From Urophycis tenuis (taxonomy: Eukaryota; Chordata; Actinopteri; Gadiformes; Phycidae), in the NCBI GenBank assembly GCA_036785325.1, contig JAXIVH010000044.1, positions 1,490,001-1,554,000 on the forward strand: a stretch of DNA of 64,000 bases, given 5' to 3'. Every line of letters starts with the position of its first letter. Position 1 is the stretch's first letter. The translations under genes and the position numbers were made by a program. Shown piece by piece: positions 12,651-23,420 of this stretch. The notes under the pieces were generated by a model. It did not search any database and was not told where the DNA came from. It was given only the letters and a program-made list of their open reading frames with translations.

Positions 12651-14446
12651 CTTATTATTTCGACGACCCGTGGGCAAATATAGTCATGTCATACGCCGTT
12701 GGAAAGCTTAGATTTCCCCGCTTAAAATGAGCCCATCTCCAAGCAATTTGGTTGCTCACAGACAAAACTGCGTCAGGTTGACTGAAGTCTGCAGAGCAGC
12801 TAAAAACATACCTTCAAGGTTTCAATTAAGATCAATCTTTCCTTACAGAACACAAATTAATTAGCTTAGTGTTTCAACGACCCTTTGGTGAATATAGTCT
12901 TGCCATACGCCGTTGGAAAGCTTAGATTTCCCCGCTTATAATGAGCCCATCCGTGAGCAATTTGGTTGCTCACAGACAAAACTGCGTCAGGTTGACTGAA
13001 GTCTACCCAGCAGCTAAAAACATACCTTCAACGTTTCAATTAAGATCAATCTTTCAATAAAGAACACAAATTCATTAGCTTAGTATTTCAACGACCCATG
13101 AGTCAATATAGTCTTGCCATACGACGTTGGAAAGCTTAGATTTCCCCGCTTAAAATGAGCCCATCCGCGAGCAGTCTGGTTGATCACAGACTAAACTGCG
13201 TCAGGTTGACTGAAGTCTACCCAGCAGCTAAAAGCATACCTTCAACGTTTCAATTAACATCAATCTTTCCTTACAGAATACAAATTAATTAGCTTATTAT
13301 TTCAACGACCCATGAGTCAATATACTCTTGCCATACGCCGTTGGAAAGCTTAGATTTCCCCGCTTAAAATGAGCCCATCCGCGAGCAGTCTGGTTGATCA
13401 CAGACTAAACTGCGTCAGGTTGACTGAAGTTTACCCAGCAGCTAAAAACATACCTTCAACGTTTCAATTCTCATCAATCTTTCCTTACAGAACACAAAAT
13501 AATTAGCTTAGTATTTCAACGACCCTTTGGTGAATATAGTCTTGCCATACGCCATTGGAAAGCTTAGATTTCCCCGCTTAAAATGAGCCCATCCGCGAGC
13601 AGTCCGGTTGCTCACAGACAAAACTGCCTCAGGTTGACTGAAGTCTACCCAGCAGCTAAAAACATACCTTCAAGGTTTCAATTAAGATCAATCTTTCCTT
13701 ACAGAACACAAATTAATTAGCTTAGTATTTCAACGAGCCATGAGTCAATATAGTCTTGCCATACGCCGTTGGAAAGCTTAGATTTCCCCGCTTAAAATGA
13801 GCCCATCCGCGAGCAGTCTGGTTGATCACAGACTAAACTGCGTCAGGTTGACTGAAGTCTACCCAGCAGCTAAAAGCATACCTTCAACGTTTCAATTAAC
13901 ATCAATCTTTCCTTACAGAATACAAATTAATTAGCTTATTATTTCAACGACCCATGAGTCAATATAGTCTTGCCATACGCCGTTGGAAAGCTTAGATTTC
14001 CCCGCTTAAAATGAGCCCATCCGCGAGCAGTCTGGTTGATCACAGACTTAACTGCGTCAGGTTGACTGAAGTCTACCCAGCAGCTAAAAACATACCTTCA
14101 ACGTTTCAATTAAGATCAATCTTTCAATAAAGAACACAAATTCATTAGCTTAGTATTTCAACGACCCATGAGTCAATATAGTCTTGCCATACGCCGTTGG
14201 AAAGCTTAGATTTCCCCGCTTAAAATGAGCCCATCCCCGAGCAATTTGGTTGCTCACAGACAAAACTGCGTCAGGTTGACTGAAGTCTACCCAGCAGCTA
14301 AAAACATACCTTCAACGCTTCAATTAAGATCAATCTTTCAATAAAGAACACAAAGTAATTTGCTTAGTATTTCAACGACCCATGAGTCAATATAGGCTTG
14401 CCATACACCGTTGGAAAGCTTAGATTTCCCCGCTTAAAATGAGCCC
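12651..14446. repeat. 214-bp satellite monomers, block 5 (~8.4 copies)
   Basis: This block is almost identical to block 4 with the same variant order. Visible differences are single bases, for example AGTTTACCC near 13430 for AGTCTACCC. Confidence 0.93.
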
Positions 14447-15258
14447 AAAATGTATCATTGAAGCCATCATTGAGACTTTTCTTTTTAAATTATACCGCAT
14501 GAACATGGGTCTGCAATAAAGCTTTATATATATTTATGTGTGTGTGTGTGTGTTTTAATCACTTACTTGGAACGGCATGATCCCACATCGCTGTGAAGGG
14601 ACGGCGTTAACGAGGTGGGCTTGCAACCCGTCGAGAGAGTTGCTGCTTGTTCAGCCGGATGCCGTTCTTAAAACCACCTTCACAGAGACATACAGCTGTA
14701 TGCCAGGGGGGTCCTGTAACACACAAAATATTGCAAGGTCCTCATTTATGCTGGTGTCATTTTGAAATGTTACCATATACAAGGTTGAATGGTTTTGACA
14801 CACGATGACTGCAGAGACAGCTGCAGGATGGCCCTGGATGCAGGACGGAGGGGGCCTGTGGCTGTGCGGGGAGGACCAGCGGTATGGGTGCTGCCGACAC
14901 AGGGGGCGGGCAGGCCACAGGCTGACGCAGCAGGAGGCCTCGGCTGGAGGCGGGTGGGCGCAGGAGGCTACGGCCGGGTGGAGGACGACAACGCAGTGGG
15001 CTGAACGGGCCAGTTGGTGGGAGTCACAGGCTCTGGCTCATCAACAAATAATCTGGAAATATAAAATACACACGTGATCAGTATTGATATTGATATCTTT
15101 TATAAGAACACTGTTCATACTGTTTACACTTTTTATACAACTGTTTATACAATGTCCATACTGTTTATTTATTAATGTTTATCACTGACAATAAAGGTGA
15201 CTTGGTATGACTTGTGTGCTATTTTCTTTCCACAGTCAACAGAACACACATGAATCAG
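14447..15258. repeat. Long satellite segment, copy 5
   Basis: This copy starts 2608 bp after copy 4 and shares its private variants. A change near 15012 (GGCCAGTTGG for GGCCGGTTGG) is unique to it. Confidence 0.9.
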
Positions 15259-17266
15259 CTAATTATTTCGACGACCCGTGGGCAAATATAGTCATGCCAT
15301 ACGCCGTTGGAAAGCTTAGATTTCCCCGCTTGAAATGAGCCCATCCGCGAGAAATTTGGTTGCTCACAGACTAAACTGCGTCAGTTTGACTGAAGTCTAC
15401 CCAGCAGCTAAAAACACACCTTCAACGTTTTAATTAAGATCAATCTTTCAATAAAAAACACAAATTAATTAGCTGAGTATTTCAACGACCCATGAGTCAA
15501 TATAGTCTTGCCATACGCCGTTAGAAAGCTTAGATTTCCCCGCTCAAAATAAGCCCATCCGCGAGCAGTCTGGTTGATCACAGACTAAACTGTGTCAGGC
15601 TGACTGAAGTCTACCCAGCAGCTAAAAACATACCTTCAACGTTTCAATCAACATCAATCTTTCCTCACAGAACACAAATTAATTAGCTTAGTATTTCAAC
15701 GACTCATGAGTCAATATAGTCTTGCCATACGCCGTTGAAAAGCTTAGATTTCCCCGCTTAAAATGAGCCCATCCACGAGCAGTCTGGTTGCTCACAGACT
15801 AAACTGCGTCAGGTTGACTGAAGTCAACCCAGCAGCTAAAAACATACCTTCAACGTTTCAATTAAGATCAATCTTTCCTTACAGAACACAAATTAATTAG
15901 CTTAGTATTTCAACGACCCATGAGTCAATAGTCTTGCCATACGCTGTTAGAAAGCTTAGATTTCCCCGCCTAAAATGAGCCCATCCCCGAGCAATTTGGT
16001 TGCTCACAGACAAAACTGCGTCAGGTTGACTGAAGTCTACCCAGCAGCTAAAAACATACCTTCAACGTTTCAATTAAGATCAATCTTTCCTAACAGAACA
16101 CAAATTAATTAGCTTAGTATTTCAACGACCCTTTGGTGAATATAGTCTTGCCATACGGCGTTGGAAAGCTTAGATTTCCCTGCTTATAATGAGCCCATCC
16201 GTGAGCAATTTGGTTGCTCACAGACAAAACTGCGTCAGGTTGACTGAAGTCTACCCAGCAGCTAAAAGCATACCGTCAACGTTTCAATTAAGATCAATCT
16301 TTCAATAAAGAACACAAATTAATTAGCTTAGTATTTCAACGACCCATGAGTCAATATAGTCTTGCCATACGCCGTTGGAAAGCTTAGATTTCCCCGCTTA
16401 AAATGAGCCCATCCGCGAGCAGTCTGGTTGATCACAGACTAAACTGCGTCAGGTTGACTGAAGTCTACCCAGCAGCTAAAAACATACCTTCAACGTTTCA
16501 ATTATCATCAATCTTTCCTTACAGAACACAAATTAATTAGCTTAGTATTTCAACGACCCTTTGGTGAATATAGTCTTGCCATACGCCGTTGGAAAGCTTA
16601 GATTTCCCCGCTTAAAATGAGCCCATCCGCGAGCAGTCTGGTTGATCACAGACTAAACTGCGTCAGGTTGACTGAAGTCTACCCAGCAGCTAAAAGCATA
16701 CCTTCAACGTTTCAATTAACATCAATCTTTCCTTACAGAACACAAATTAATTAGCTTATTATTTCAACGACCCATGAGTCAATATAGTCTTGCCAAACGC
16801 CGTTGGAAAGCTTAGATTTCCCCGCTTAAAATGAGCCCATCCGCGAGCAGTCTGGTTGATCACAGACTAAACTGCGTCAGGTTGACTGAAGTCTACTCAG
16901 CAGCTAAAAACATACCTTCAACGTTTCAATTAACATCAATCTTTCCTTACAGAACACAAATTAATTAGCTTAGTATTTCAACGACCCATGAGTCAATATA
17001 GTCTTGCCATACGCCTTTGGAAAGCTTAGATTTCCCCGCTTAAAATTAGCCCATCCCTGAGCAATTTGGTTGCTCACAGACAAAACTGCGTCAGGTTGAC
17101 TGAAGTCTACCCAGCAGCTAAAAACATACCTTCAACGTTTCAATTAAGATCAATCTTTCATTAAAGAACACAAATTAATTAGCCTAGTATTTCAACGACC
17201 CATGAGTCAATATAGTCTTGCCATACGCCGTTGGAAAGCTTAGATTTCCCCGCTTAAAATAAGCCC
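15259..17266. repeat. 214-bp satellite monomers, block 6 (~9.4 copies)
   Basis: Nine monomers plus ~82 bp. They are more diverged than blocks 4 and 5 (for example CCGCTCAAAATAAGC near 15540), consistent with this part having escaped the recent amplification. Confidence 0.92.
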
Positions 17267-18094
17267 AAAATGTATCATTGAAGCCATCATTGAGACTTTT
17301 CTTTTTAAATTATACCGCGAGAACATGGGTCTGCAATAAAGCTTTATATATATTTATGTGTGTGTGTGTGTGTTTTAATCACTCACTTGGAACGGCATGA
17401 TCCCACATCGCTGTGAAGGGACGGAGTTAACCAGGTGGGCGTGCAACCCCTCGAGAGTTGCTGCCTCGCCGGCAATTGTACTTGTTCAGCCGGATGCCGT
17501 TCTTCACAACCACCTTCACAGAGACATACAGCTGTAGGCCAGGGGGGTCCTGTAACACACAACCTATTGCAAGGTCCTCATTTATGCTGGTGTCATTTTG
17601 AAATGTTACCATATACAAGTTTGAATGGTTTTGACACACGATGACTGCAGAGACAGCTGCAGGATGGCCCTGGATGCAGGACAGAGGGGGCCTGTGGCTG
17701 TGCGGGGAGGACCAGCGGTATGGGTGCTGCCGACACAGGGGGCGGGCAGGCCACAGGCTGACGCAGCAGGAGGCCTCGGCTGGAGGCGGGTGGGCGCCGG
17801 AGGCTTCGGCCGGGTGGAGGACGACAACGCAGTGGGCTGAACGGTCCGGTTGGTGGGAGTCACAGGCTCTGGCTCATCAACAAATAATCTGGAAATATAA
17901 AATACACACGTGATCAGTATTGATATTGATATCTTTTATAAGAACACTGTTCATACTGTTTAGACTTTTTATGCAACTGTTTATTCAATGTCCATACTGT
18001 TTATTTATTAATGTTTATCACTGACAATAAAGGTGACTTGGTATGACTTGTGTGCTATTTTCTTTCCACAGTCAACAGAACAAACATGAATCAG
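17267..18094. repeat. Long satellite segment, copy 6
   Basis: This copy retains the CTCGCCGGCAATTGTA stretch that copies 1-5 lack, so it is 828 bp long. A 2-bp loss at CTCGAGAGTTG (near 17450) still breaks the minus-strand frame, which here runs only 17427-17639 (70 codons). It is intermediate between copy 7 and the deleted copies. Confidence 0.9.
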
Positions 18095-19247
18095 CTAATT
18101 ATTTCGACGACCCGTGGGCAAATATAGTCATGCCATACGCCGTTGGAAAGCTTACATTTCCCCGCTTAAAATGAGCCCATCCGCGAGCAGTCTGGTTGAT
18201 CACAGACTAAACTGCGTCAGGTTGACTGAAGTCTACCCAGCAGCTAAAAACATACCTTCAACGTTTCAATTAACATCAATCTTTCCTTACAGAACACAAA
18301 TTAATTAGCTTAGTATTTCAACGAACCATGAGTCAATATAGTCTTGCCATACGCCGTTAGGAAGCTTAGATTTCCCCGCTTAAAATGAGCCCATCCGCAA
18401 GCAGTCTGGTTGATCACAGACTAAACTGCGTCAGGTTGACTGAAGTCTACCCAGCAGCTAAAAACATACCTTCAACGTTTCAATTAACATCAATCTTTCC
18501 TTACAGAACACACATTAATTAGCTTAGTATTTCAACGAGCCATGAGTCAATATAGTCTTGAAATACGCCGTTGGAAAGCTTAGATTTCCCCGCTTAAAAT
18601 GAGCCCATCCGCGAGCAGTCTGGTTGATCACAGACTAAACTGCGTCAAGTTGAGTGAAGTCTACCCAGAAGCTAAAACATTCCTTCAACGTTTCAATTAA
18701 CATCAATCTTTCCTTACAGAACACAAATTAATTAGCTTAGTATTTCAACGACCCTTTGGTGAATATAGTCTTGCCATACGCCGTTGGAAAGCTTAGATTT
18801 CCATGCTTATAATGAACCCATTTCTGAGCAATTTGGTTGCTCACAGACAAAACTGCGTCAGTTTGACTGAAGTCTACCCAGCAGCTAAAAACATACCTTC
18901 AACGTTTCAATTAAGATCAATCTTTCCTTACAGAACACAAATTAATTAGCTTAGTATTTCAACGACCCTTTGGTGAATATAGTCTTGCCATACAGCTTTC
19001 GAAAGCTTAGATTTCCCCGCTTATAAAGAGCCCATCCCCCAGCAATTTGGTTGCGCACAGACAAAACTGCGTCAGGTTGACTGAAGTCTATCCAGCAGCT
19101 AAAAACATACCTTCAACGTTTCAATTAAGATCAATCTTTAAATAAAGAACACAAATTAATTAGCTTAGTATTTCAACGACCCATGATTCAATATAGTCTT
19201 GCCATACGCCGTTGGAAAGCTTAGATTTCCCCGCTTAAAATGAGCCC
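18095..19247. repeat. 214-bp satellite monomers, block 7 (~5.4 copies)
   Basis: Five monomers plus ~83 bp, the most diverged block. Unusual changes include a CAGCTTTCGAAAGC core near 18990. Confidence 0.92.
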
Positions 19248-20090
19248 AAAATGTATCATTGAAGCCATCATTGAGACTTTTTTTTTTTAATTATACCGCA
19301 TGAACATGGGTCTGCAATAAAGCTTTATATATATTTATGTGTGTGTGTGTGTGTGTTTTAATCACTTACTTGGAACGGCATGATCCCACATCGCTGTGAA
19401 GGGACGGCGTTAACCAGGTGGGCGTGCAACCCCTCGAGAGAGTTGCTTCCTCGCCGGCACTTGTACTTGTTCAGCCGGATGCCGTTCTTCACAACCACCT
19501 TCACAGAGACATACAGCTGTATGCCACGGGGGTCCTGTAACACACAACCTATTGCAAGGTCCTCATTTATGCTGGTGTCATTTTGAAATGTTACCATATA
19601 CAAGTTTGAATGGTTTTGACACACGATGACTGCAGAGACAGCTGCAGGATGGCCCTGGATGCAGGACGGAGGGGGCCTGTGGCTGTGCGGGGAGGACCAG
19701 CGGTATGGGTGCTGCCGACACAGGGGGCGGGCAGGCCACAGGCTGACGCAGCAGGAGGCCTCGGCTGGAGGCGGGTGGGCGCAGGAGGCTTCGGCCGGGT
19801 GGAGGACGACAACACAGTGGGCTGAACGGGCCGGTTTGGTGGGAGTCACAGGCTCTGGCTCATCAACAAATAATCTGGAAATATAAAATACACACGTGAA
19901 CAGTATTGATATTGATATCTTTTATAAGAACACTGTTCATACTGTTTACACTTTTTATACAACTGTTTATACAATGGCCATACTGTTTATTTATTAATGT
20001 TTATCACTGACAATAAAGGTGACTTGGTATGACTTGTGTGCTATTTTCTTTCCACAGCCAACAGAACACACATGAATCAGCTTATTATTT
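19248..20090. repeat. Long satellite segment, copy 7 (least decayed)
   Basis: This is the rightmost copy and the only one whose minus-strand exon-like frame is open across the conserved stretch. It has the full CTCGCCGGCACTTGTA stretch and the CACAACC form at the second indel site. Confidence 0.9.
19358..19849 (-). pseudogene. Exon-like remnant (163 codons) inside the satellite, possibly transposase-derived
   Basis: This is the longest minus-strand frame in the satellite. Residues ~75-160 look protein-like: YMVTFQNDTSINEDLAIGC, then KVVVKNGIRLNKYKCRRGSN, then SLEGLHAHLVNAVPSQRCG. The last motif resembles a G-S-x-S-L-E-x-x-H-x-H-L signature I recall from multicopy, transposon-associated fish proteins (recalled, not searched). 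The frame ends CAA followed by GTAAGT near 19369, a good 5' splice-site match, so this is probably one captured exon of a longer gene. Residues 1-75 are proline/serine/histidine-rich and probably not coding. The same exon is frameshifted in all other copies. It is unlikely to be expressed as a working protein. Confidence 0.45.
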
Positions 20091-20185
20091 CGACGACCCG
20101 TGGGCGAATAGTCATGCCATACACCGTTGGAAAGCTTAGATTGCCACGATCAAAACGAGATCATCTGCTACGAGTCATATGCTTG
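20091..20185. repeat. Terminal diverged satellite monomer (left half)
   Basis: A degenerate monomer (ACACCGTTGGAAAGC, then GATCATCTGCTACGAG) is cut by the LTR-like insertion; its right half continues at 21288. Confidence 0.8.
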
Positions 20186-20720
20186 TGTAACCAAACAGTA
20201 GAATAATAATTCAGAGTCCTGATAGCAGTTTACTATCCATCCCAGGATTTATTAAAAACAATATCTGGGACCAAAGTACATCACACCTCGTAATGGCTTG
20301 GAACATTCAAGTATCAAAATATCAATGAGGGTGGTTATGTATCACAAATGGTATTTAAATGAACATTGAAATACATTGACTTTTTTTTTTTTTTCAGTGT
20401 TTCACTCCATAAACAAACAAACAAAACAAAAGTATCTTTGCAGGTAAATTTCAATTGTCCATTCAGGTAAGTATCAAAAGTTTATCCTTCAAAAAGAAAA
20501 CACCAAAATGGCTGGCCAGCAAAAATATATATAGAGCTCTTTTATATTTTGTAGTTGATGTGTATGTAGTGCAAAGGGGGATTTGGGCTAGGACTGTTTG
20601 CCTGAAGAAGGGCCAAGGGTGGCGCGAAGACGTCTCCTCTGCAGCCACCGGGACACCTGGACAGTCTCTCTCCTCTCTCTCTCTCTTCTGCAGCCAACCG
20701 TCGCGTGCAACGTGTTGGAC

Positions 20721-20822
20721 TATCAATGGAAAATTACAGTGCTAAGGGTATTGTACCAGAGCACGGAGGCAACGTGTTGAACTGTGCAGTAACCAGGCAT
20801 CACTGAGCCCGCGATTCCCACT
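20721..20822. repeat. Internal direct repeat of LTR-like element A, first copy
   Basis: This begins TATCAATGGAAAATTACAG and matches 21071-21172 with only a few differences. Element B has an equivalent duplication, so the repeat predates separation of the two elements. Confidence 0.85.
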
Positions 20823-21070
20823 CATAACAAGTCACATTATGAGTAATTTACACAAGAGTAAAAATAAGTAACATTTAGAGAAAATAAAAAAATACTTTGC
20901 TTCACAGCATAGCTTGATAGCATTCTGCTTCATTCAAATCACGGAGTATGTGCGTAGCATTACATATCAGCAAATCAATTATCTTAATTTGGCTATTTAG
21001 CTCCACTTTGATATATTGAAAACATCAGGGGAACATTAACAACATAACATATGAAATATTGAAGCTCACC

Positions 21071-21172
21071 TATCAATGGAAAATTACAGTGCTAAGGGTA
21101 TTGTACCGGAGCACGGAGGCAACGTGTCGAACTGTGCAGTAACCAGGCATCACTGAGCCCGCGATTACCACT
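21071..21172. repeat. Internal direct repeat of LTR-like element A, second copy
   Basis: Partner of 20721-20822, offset 350 bp. Differences include GTACCGGAGC for GTACCAGAGC and GTGTCGAAC for GTGTTGAAC. Confidence 0.85.
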
Positions 21173-21287
21173 GGAGGCGGAAAACAGCTGGGTGTCATAA
21201 AACAAACTGTCGTGATGCTTCTTAAAGGCCATGCACACAAAATAGAAACGGAACTGATAACAAATCACTCGTTACCCCTGGGTTACA

Positions 21288-21415
21288 CTTGCTCAGAGAC
21301 AAAACGGCGATAGGTTGAATGAAGTCTACCCAGCGGCTAAAAACATAGCTTCAACGTCAACGGAATCGTTTCTCTTTCTACGAAATCGATACAGCTAAAT
21401 ACATACCTTAACGAA
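21288..21415. repeat. Terminal diverged satellite monomer (right half)
   Basis: CTTGCTCAGAGACAAAAC and GTCTACCCAGCGGCTAAAAA match the second half of the 214-bp monomer. A further weak echo (CAGCTAAATACATACC) follows. This is the right edge of the satellite. Confidence 0.75.
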
Positions 21416-21704
21416 AAGTCGAATTATTAACTCGCAAAGGATGAAGATCATCAAATTCACCTTAGTTGAATCCTCCGTTGGCAGTGGACAGCAATGACCG
21501 TGACTAGTACGTATGAGTCGTAAAAACATTAGGTGACGTATTCCGATCCTCGCTCAGCGATTGGTCCGTTGAGCGCCGAGCTCTGCTCAGCATCGCTCCG
21601 CCATTGGCCGATCGCTGCTCAACTCTGCTCAGCTTTGGTCAACCATTGGTCGGTTAGCGTGAGCTTAGGGACTTGGCGGAGAGTTTGCCTGACGAAGGCG
21701 AACG

Positions 21705-21741
<37 letters not shown>

Positions 21742-21882
21742 GTCCCCATTGCGCAACCCTGGGATCGACCAAAAAGGACAAGTACGTCTCGCTGAGGCCC
21801 GCGGGAAGGCGCGGTTTGACATCACGCCCCGCCCACATCACGCACAGGTGCCTTCTGGGATTTGTATGCGCCCGACCGGTAC
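21416..21882. other. Unassigned GC-rich stretch with CCAAT-like boxes and a 34-base C run
   Basis: Between 21555 and 21660 three CCAAT-type motifs occur (GATTGGTCC, CATTGGCCG, CATTGGTCG), separated by CTGCTCA repeats. An uninterrupted run of 34 C follows at 21706-21739. Frames across the run give polyproline or polyglycine and are artefacts. It could be part of a transposon or a relic promoter; I cannot decide. Confidence 0.5.
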
Positions 21883-21957
21883 GCGTATTTACGAATCCTA
21901 CTATGGCCACGCCAAGTCCCGCCCTATGCCTACGCCTGATTGGCTGAGCTCAATGAG
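21883..21957 (+). repeat. Left arm of a perfect 75-bp inverted repeat
   Basis: This is the exact reverse complement of 22682-22756 over all 75 bases. The arms enclose 724 bp. Each contains CCTGATTGGCTGAGC (a CCAAT box) and begins GCGTATTTACGAATCC. Confidence 0.95.
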
Positions 21958-22008
21958 TGCCGCGTAGCTAATCTGAGGTAAACTAACCACTGTTCTTTTC
22001 AGTCATGT

Positions 22009-22135
22009 TGATTTGTTGATTTGCTTTTTATCATCCTGTTTACGTTGTAGTGTACAGTATGTTGTGTGTGTCTTAAGCTGCGCTGGAACTTTGAATTTCC
22101 CCTTGTGGATCAATAAAGTATCTATCTATCTATCT
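22009..22135 (+). mobile_element. LINE 3' tail fragment with TCTA repeats
   Basis: The sequence GAATTTCCCCTTGTGG then ATCAATAAAGTATCTATC, ending in a short TATC repeat, is the typical 3' end of a fish CR1-group LINE (Rex1 or L2-like; recalled). No reverse transcriptase sequence precedes it, so it is a severely 5'-truncated insertion. Confidence 0.6.
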
Positions 22136-22149
22136 AAAACCTGAATTAT

Positions 22150-22262
22150 TATTTTATTTTATATTATTGTGTTAAATGTTCCAAATGTAAAGCACTTTGA
22201 GCTTCATTCTGTGTATGATATGATATATCATACAAATAAAGCTTATTAATACTAATAATTCA
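22150..22262 (+). mobile_element. Second LINE-type 3' tail fragment
   Basis: AAAGCACTTTGAGC, then ATACAAATAAAGCTTATT and an AT-rich end, resemble an L2-type 3' tail. The fragment is too short for firm assignment. Confidence 0.4.
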
Positions 22263-22681
22263 ACTGTAGTCAATCAATATTAATGGCACGTATGTGTCAA
22301 AGACATTTTGTTTAATGTATGCATGTATTCAACATAACCTGTGCAATAGAGGCTATATGTATAGGACAGGAATTTTTTCAACAACATTATGGTGTTTCTG
22401 TGAGTGGTTATTAGCCTACTGATCGTCTGTTCACGCAATGTGGCATAGATTATGATATCACATTGATATGATATATGATAGTAGTGCTAAAAGGGCATTG
22501 TAAACAGAATACGAAAGGTATATTCCTTGCGTGTCAATAAGGCAATAACAACAACGATGCGGACACGCGGAATAGCAGAGTGCAGCGGCGTGTACAGCGG
22601 CGTGTACACAAATGCGTATCATCTGTTTCGCGAACACAAATTTGTTTCGGCGTAACGATGCGGACACGCGGAATATGCTTC

Positions 22682-22756
22682 CTCATTGAGCTCAGCCAAT
22701 CAGGCGTAGGCATAGGGCGGGACTTGGCGTGGCCATAGTAGGATTCGTAAATACGC
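22682..22756 (-). repeat. Right arm of a perfect 75-bp inverted repeat
   Basis: Partner of 21883-21957. Just left of this arm, a GATGCGGACACGCGGAATA motif occurs twice (near 22556 and 22655). Confidence 0.95.
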
Positions 22757-22789
22757 TGCCGGTCCCAGCAGGCCAAGCATGTCGCAATT

Positions 22790-22894
22790 TGATGACATAA
22801 TGACCGATCGCGATAGGCCGGTATAACAAAAATCTCTATCGTTGGCCAAATTTTTATCACATACCGCTTATACCGTTTATATCGCCCAGCCCTA
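22790..22894. mobile_element. Right end of a nonautonomous hAT-like element
   Basis: The stretch ends ATATCGCCCAGCCCTA, the reverse complement of the TAGGGCTGGGCGATAT terminus at 23665. I did not find its left end, so it is a truncated relative of the 23665-24610 element. Confidence 0.5.
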
Positions 22895-23233
22895 CAGGAG
22901 GGTTTTGGGAAGACTATCAATAGGTCACACTCTGACAACATCATCTAATGTTGCAAAAGCCCTTTTTACATCCTCTAGTTCATTGGTTGCCAAACGGTGT
23001 GCCGTGAGGCAAGTCCGGTGTGCCGTGGGATTTTGTGACAACCATACATTATTATTGCAATATACAACTACACAAAAATAATTATTTTTTAATTTACTAT
23101 ATCAGTACTTTATATGCACCCATTTCATAATACAGAGGGTTAGGGGTTAGTTGCCCAGGTGGGAATTATAAGACTGTGACACATCAAAGGCTGTAAGACA
23201 ACATTAAAATAGAGAAACACAAGAGAGGGAAAA

Positions 23234-23420
23234 TTGAGAATTCTTGTGCGGAACAAAACACCAACCACCAGTGCAGAGACTGTCGACAACCCACCCCCGA
23301 AAAAGAGGAAGAAAACTGTCAACAGACAGTATCATGACAGTTATCTGTCTTATGGCTTCAGTTGGACCAGGGATGTCAACAGTCCTCAGCCCGAGTGCGT
23401 CTGTCGAGAGACAGAAGTTA
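23234..23420 (+). pseudogene. hAT transposase, N-terminal part of the BED zinc finger
   Basis: The frame reads KKRKKTVNRQYHDSYLSYGF, then a tryptophan and PECVC, which matches the start of the BED finger in ZBED5/SCAND3-type hAT transposases (lysine-rich lead, aromatic Y..SYL.YGF, first zinc-binding cysteines). It breaks off after EVS at ~23424. The continuation NMVPSKLKRHLETKHP appears ~1.96 kb downstream at 25382, so an insertion has split the domain. The piece is not expected to be functional. Confidence 0.65.

Larger units (their letters stand above)
1..20185. repeat. Composite satellite array (214-bp monomers plus ~812-bp segments)
   Basis: The interval is built from two alternating components. 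One is a 214-bp monomer; successive GTTGGAAAGCTTAG motifs at 7911, 8125, 8339 and 8553 are each 214 bp apart. The other is an ~812-bp segment present eight times (first copy cut by the window edge). Monomer blocks between segments measure 726, 2222 (after removing one transposon), 2858, 1796, 1796, 2008 and 1153 bp, always a whole number of monomers plus ~76-84 bp. The array continues left of the window. No functional gene is supported here; plus-strand frames of 62, 71 and 90 codons recur only because the segment recurs. Confidence 0.95.
20186..21287. mobile_element. Solo-LTR-like element, copy A
   Basis: The 1102-bp element begins TGTAACCAA and ends CTGGGTTACA, so it has TG...CA termini within short inverted repeats as in retrotransposon LTRs. 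CTTG lies on both sides as a likely 4-bp target duplication, and the flanks read as one satellite monomer when rejoined. A 102-bp direct repeat occurs inside (20721-20822 and 21071-21172). A second copy of the family lies at 31538-32710. No coding sequence is seen; frames at 20455-20780 are not protein-like. Confidence 0.75.

Noticed and set aside
18050..18075. Plus-strand splice acceptor-like TTTTCTTTCCACAG in the satellite tail
   Set aside because: A good polypyrimidine-AG match but with no plausible plus-strand exon after it; the likely exon is on the other strand.
1..20185. CRISPR-like array of regularly spaced repeats
   Set aside because: The repeat is a 214-bp satellite in a eukaryotic genome with near-identical units and no unique spacers.
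21533..21967. 144-codon frame with a proline run
   Set aside because: The run is the 34-base C tract; the rest has no protein-like composition and part of it is the inverted-repeat arm.
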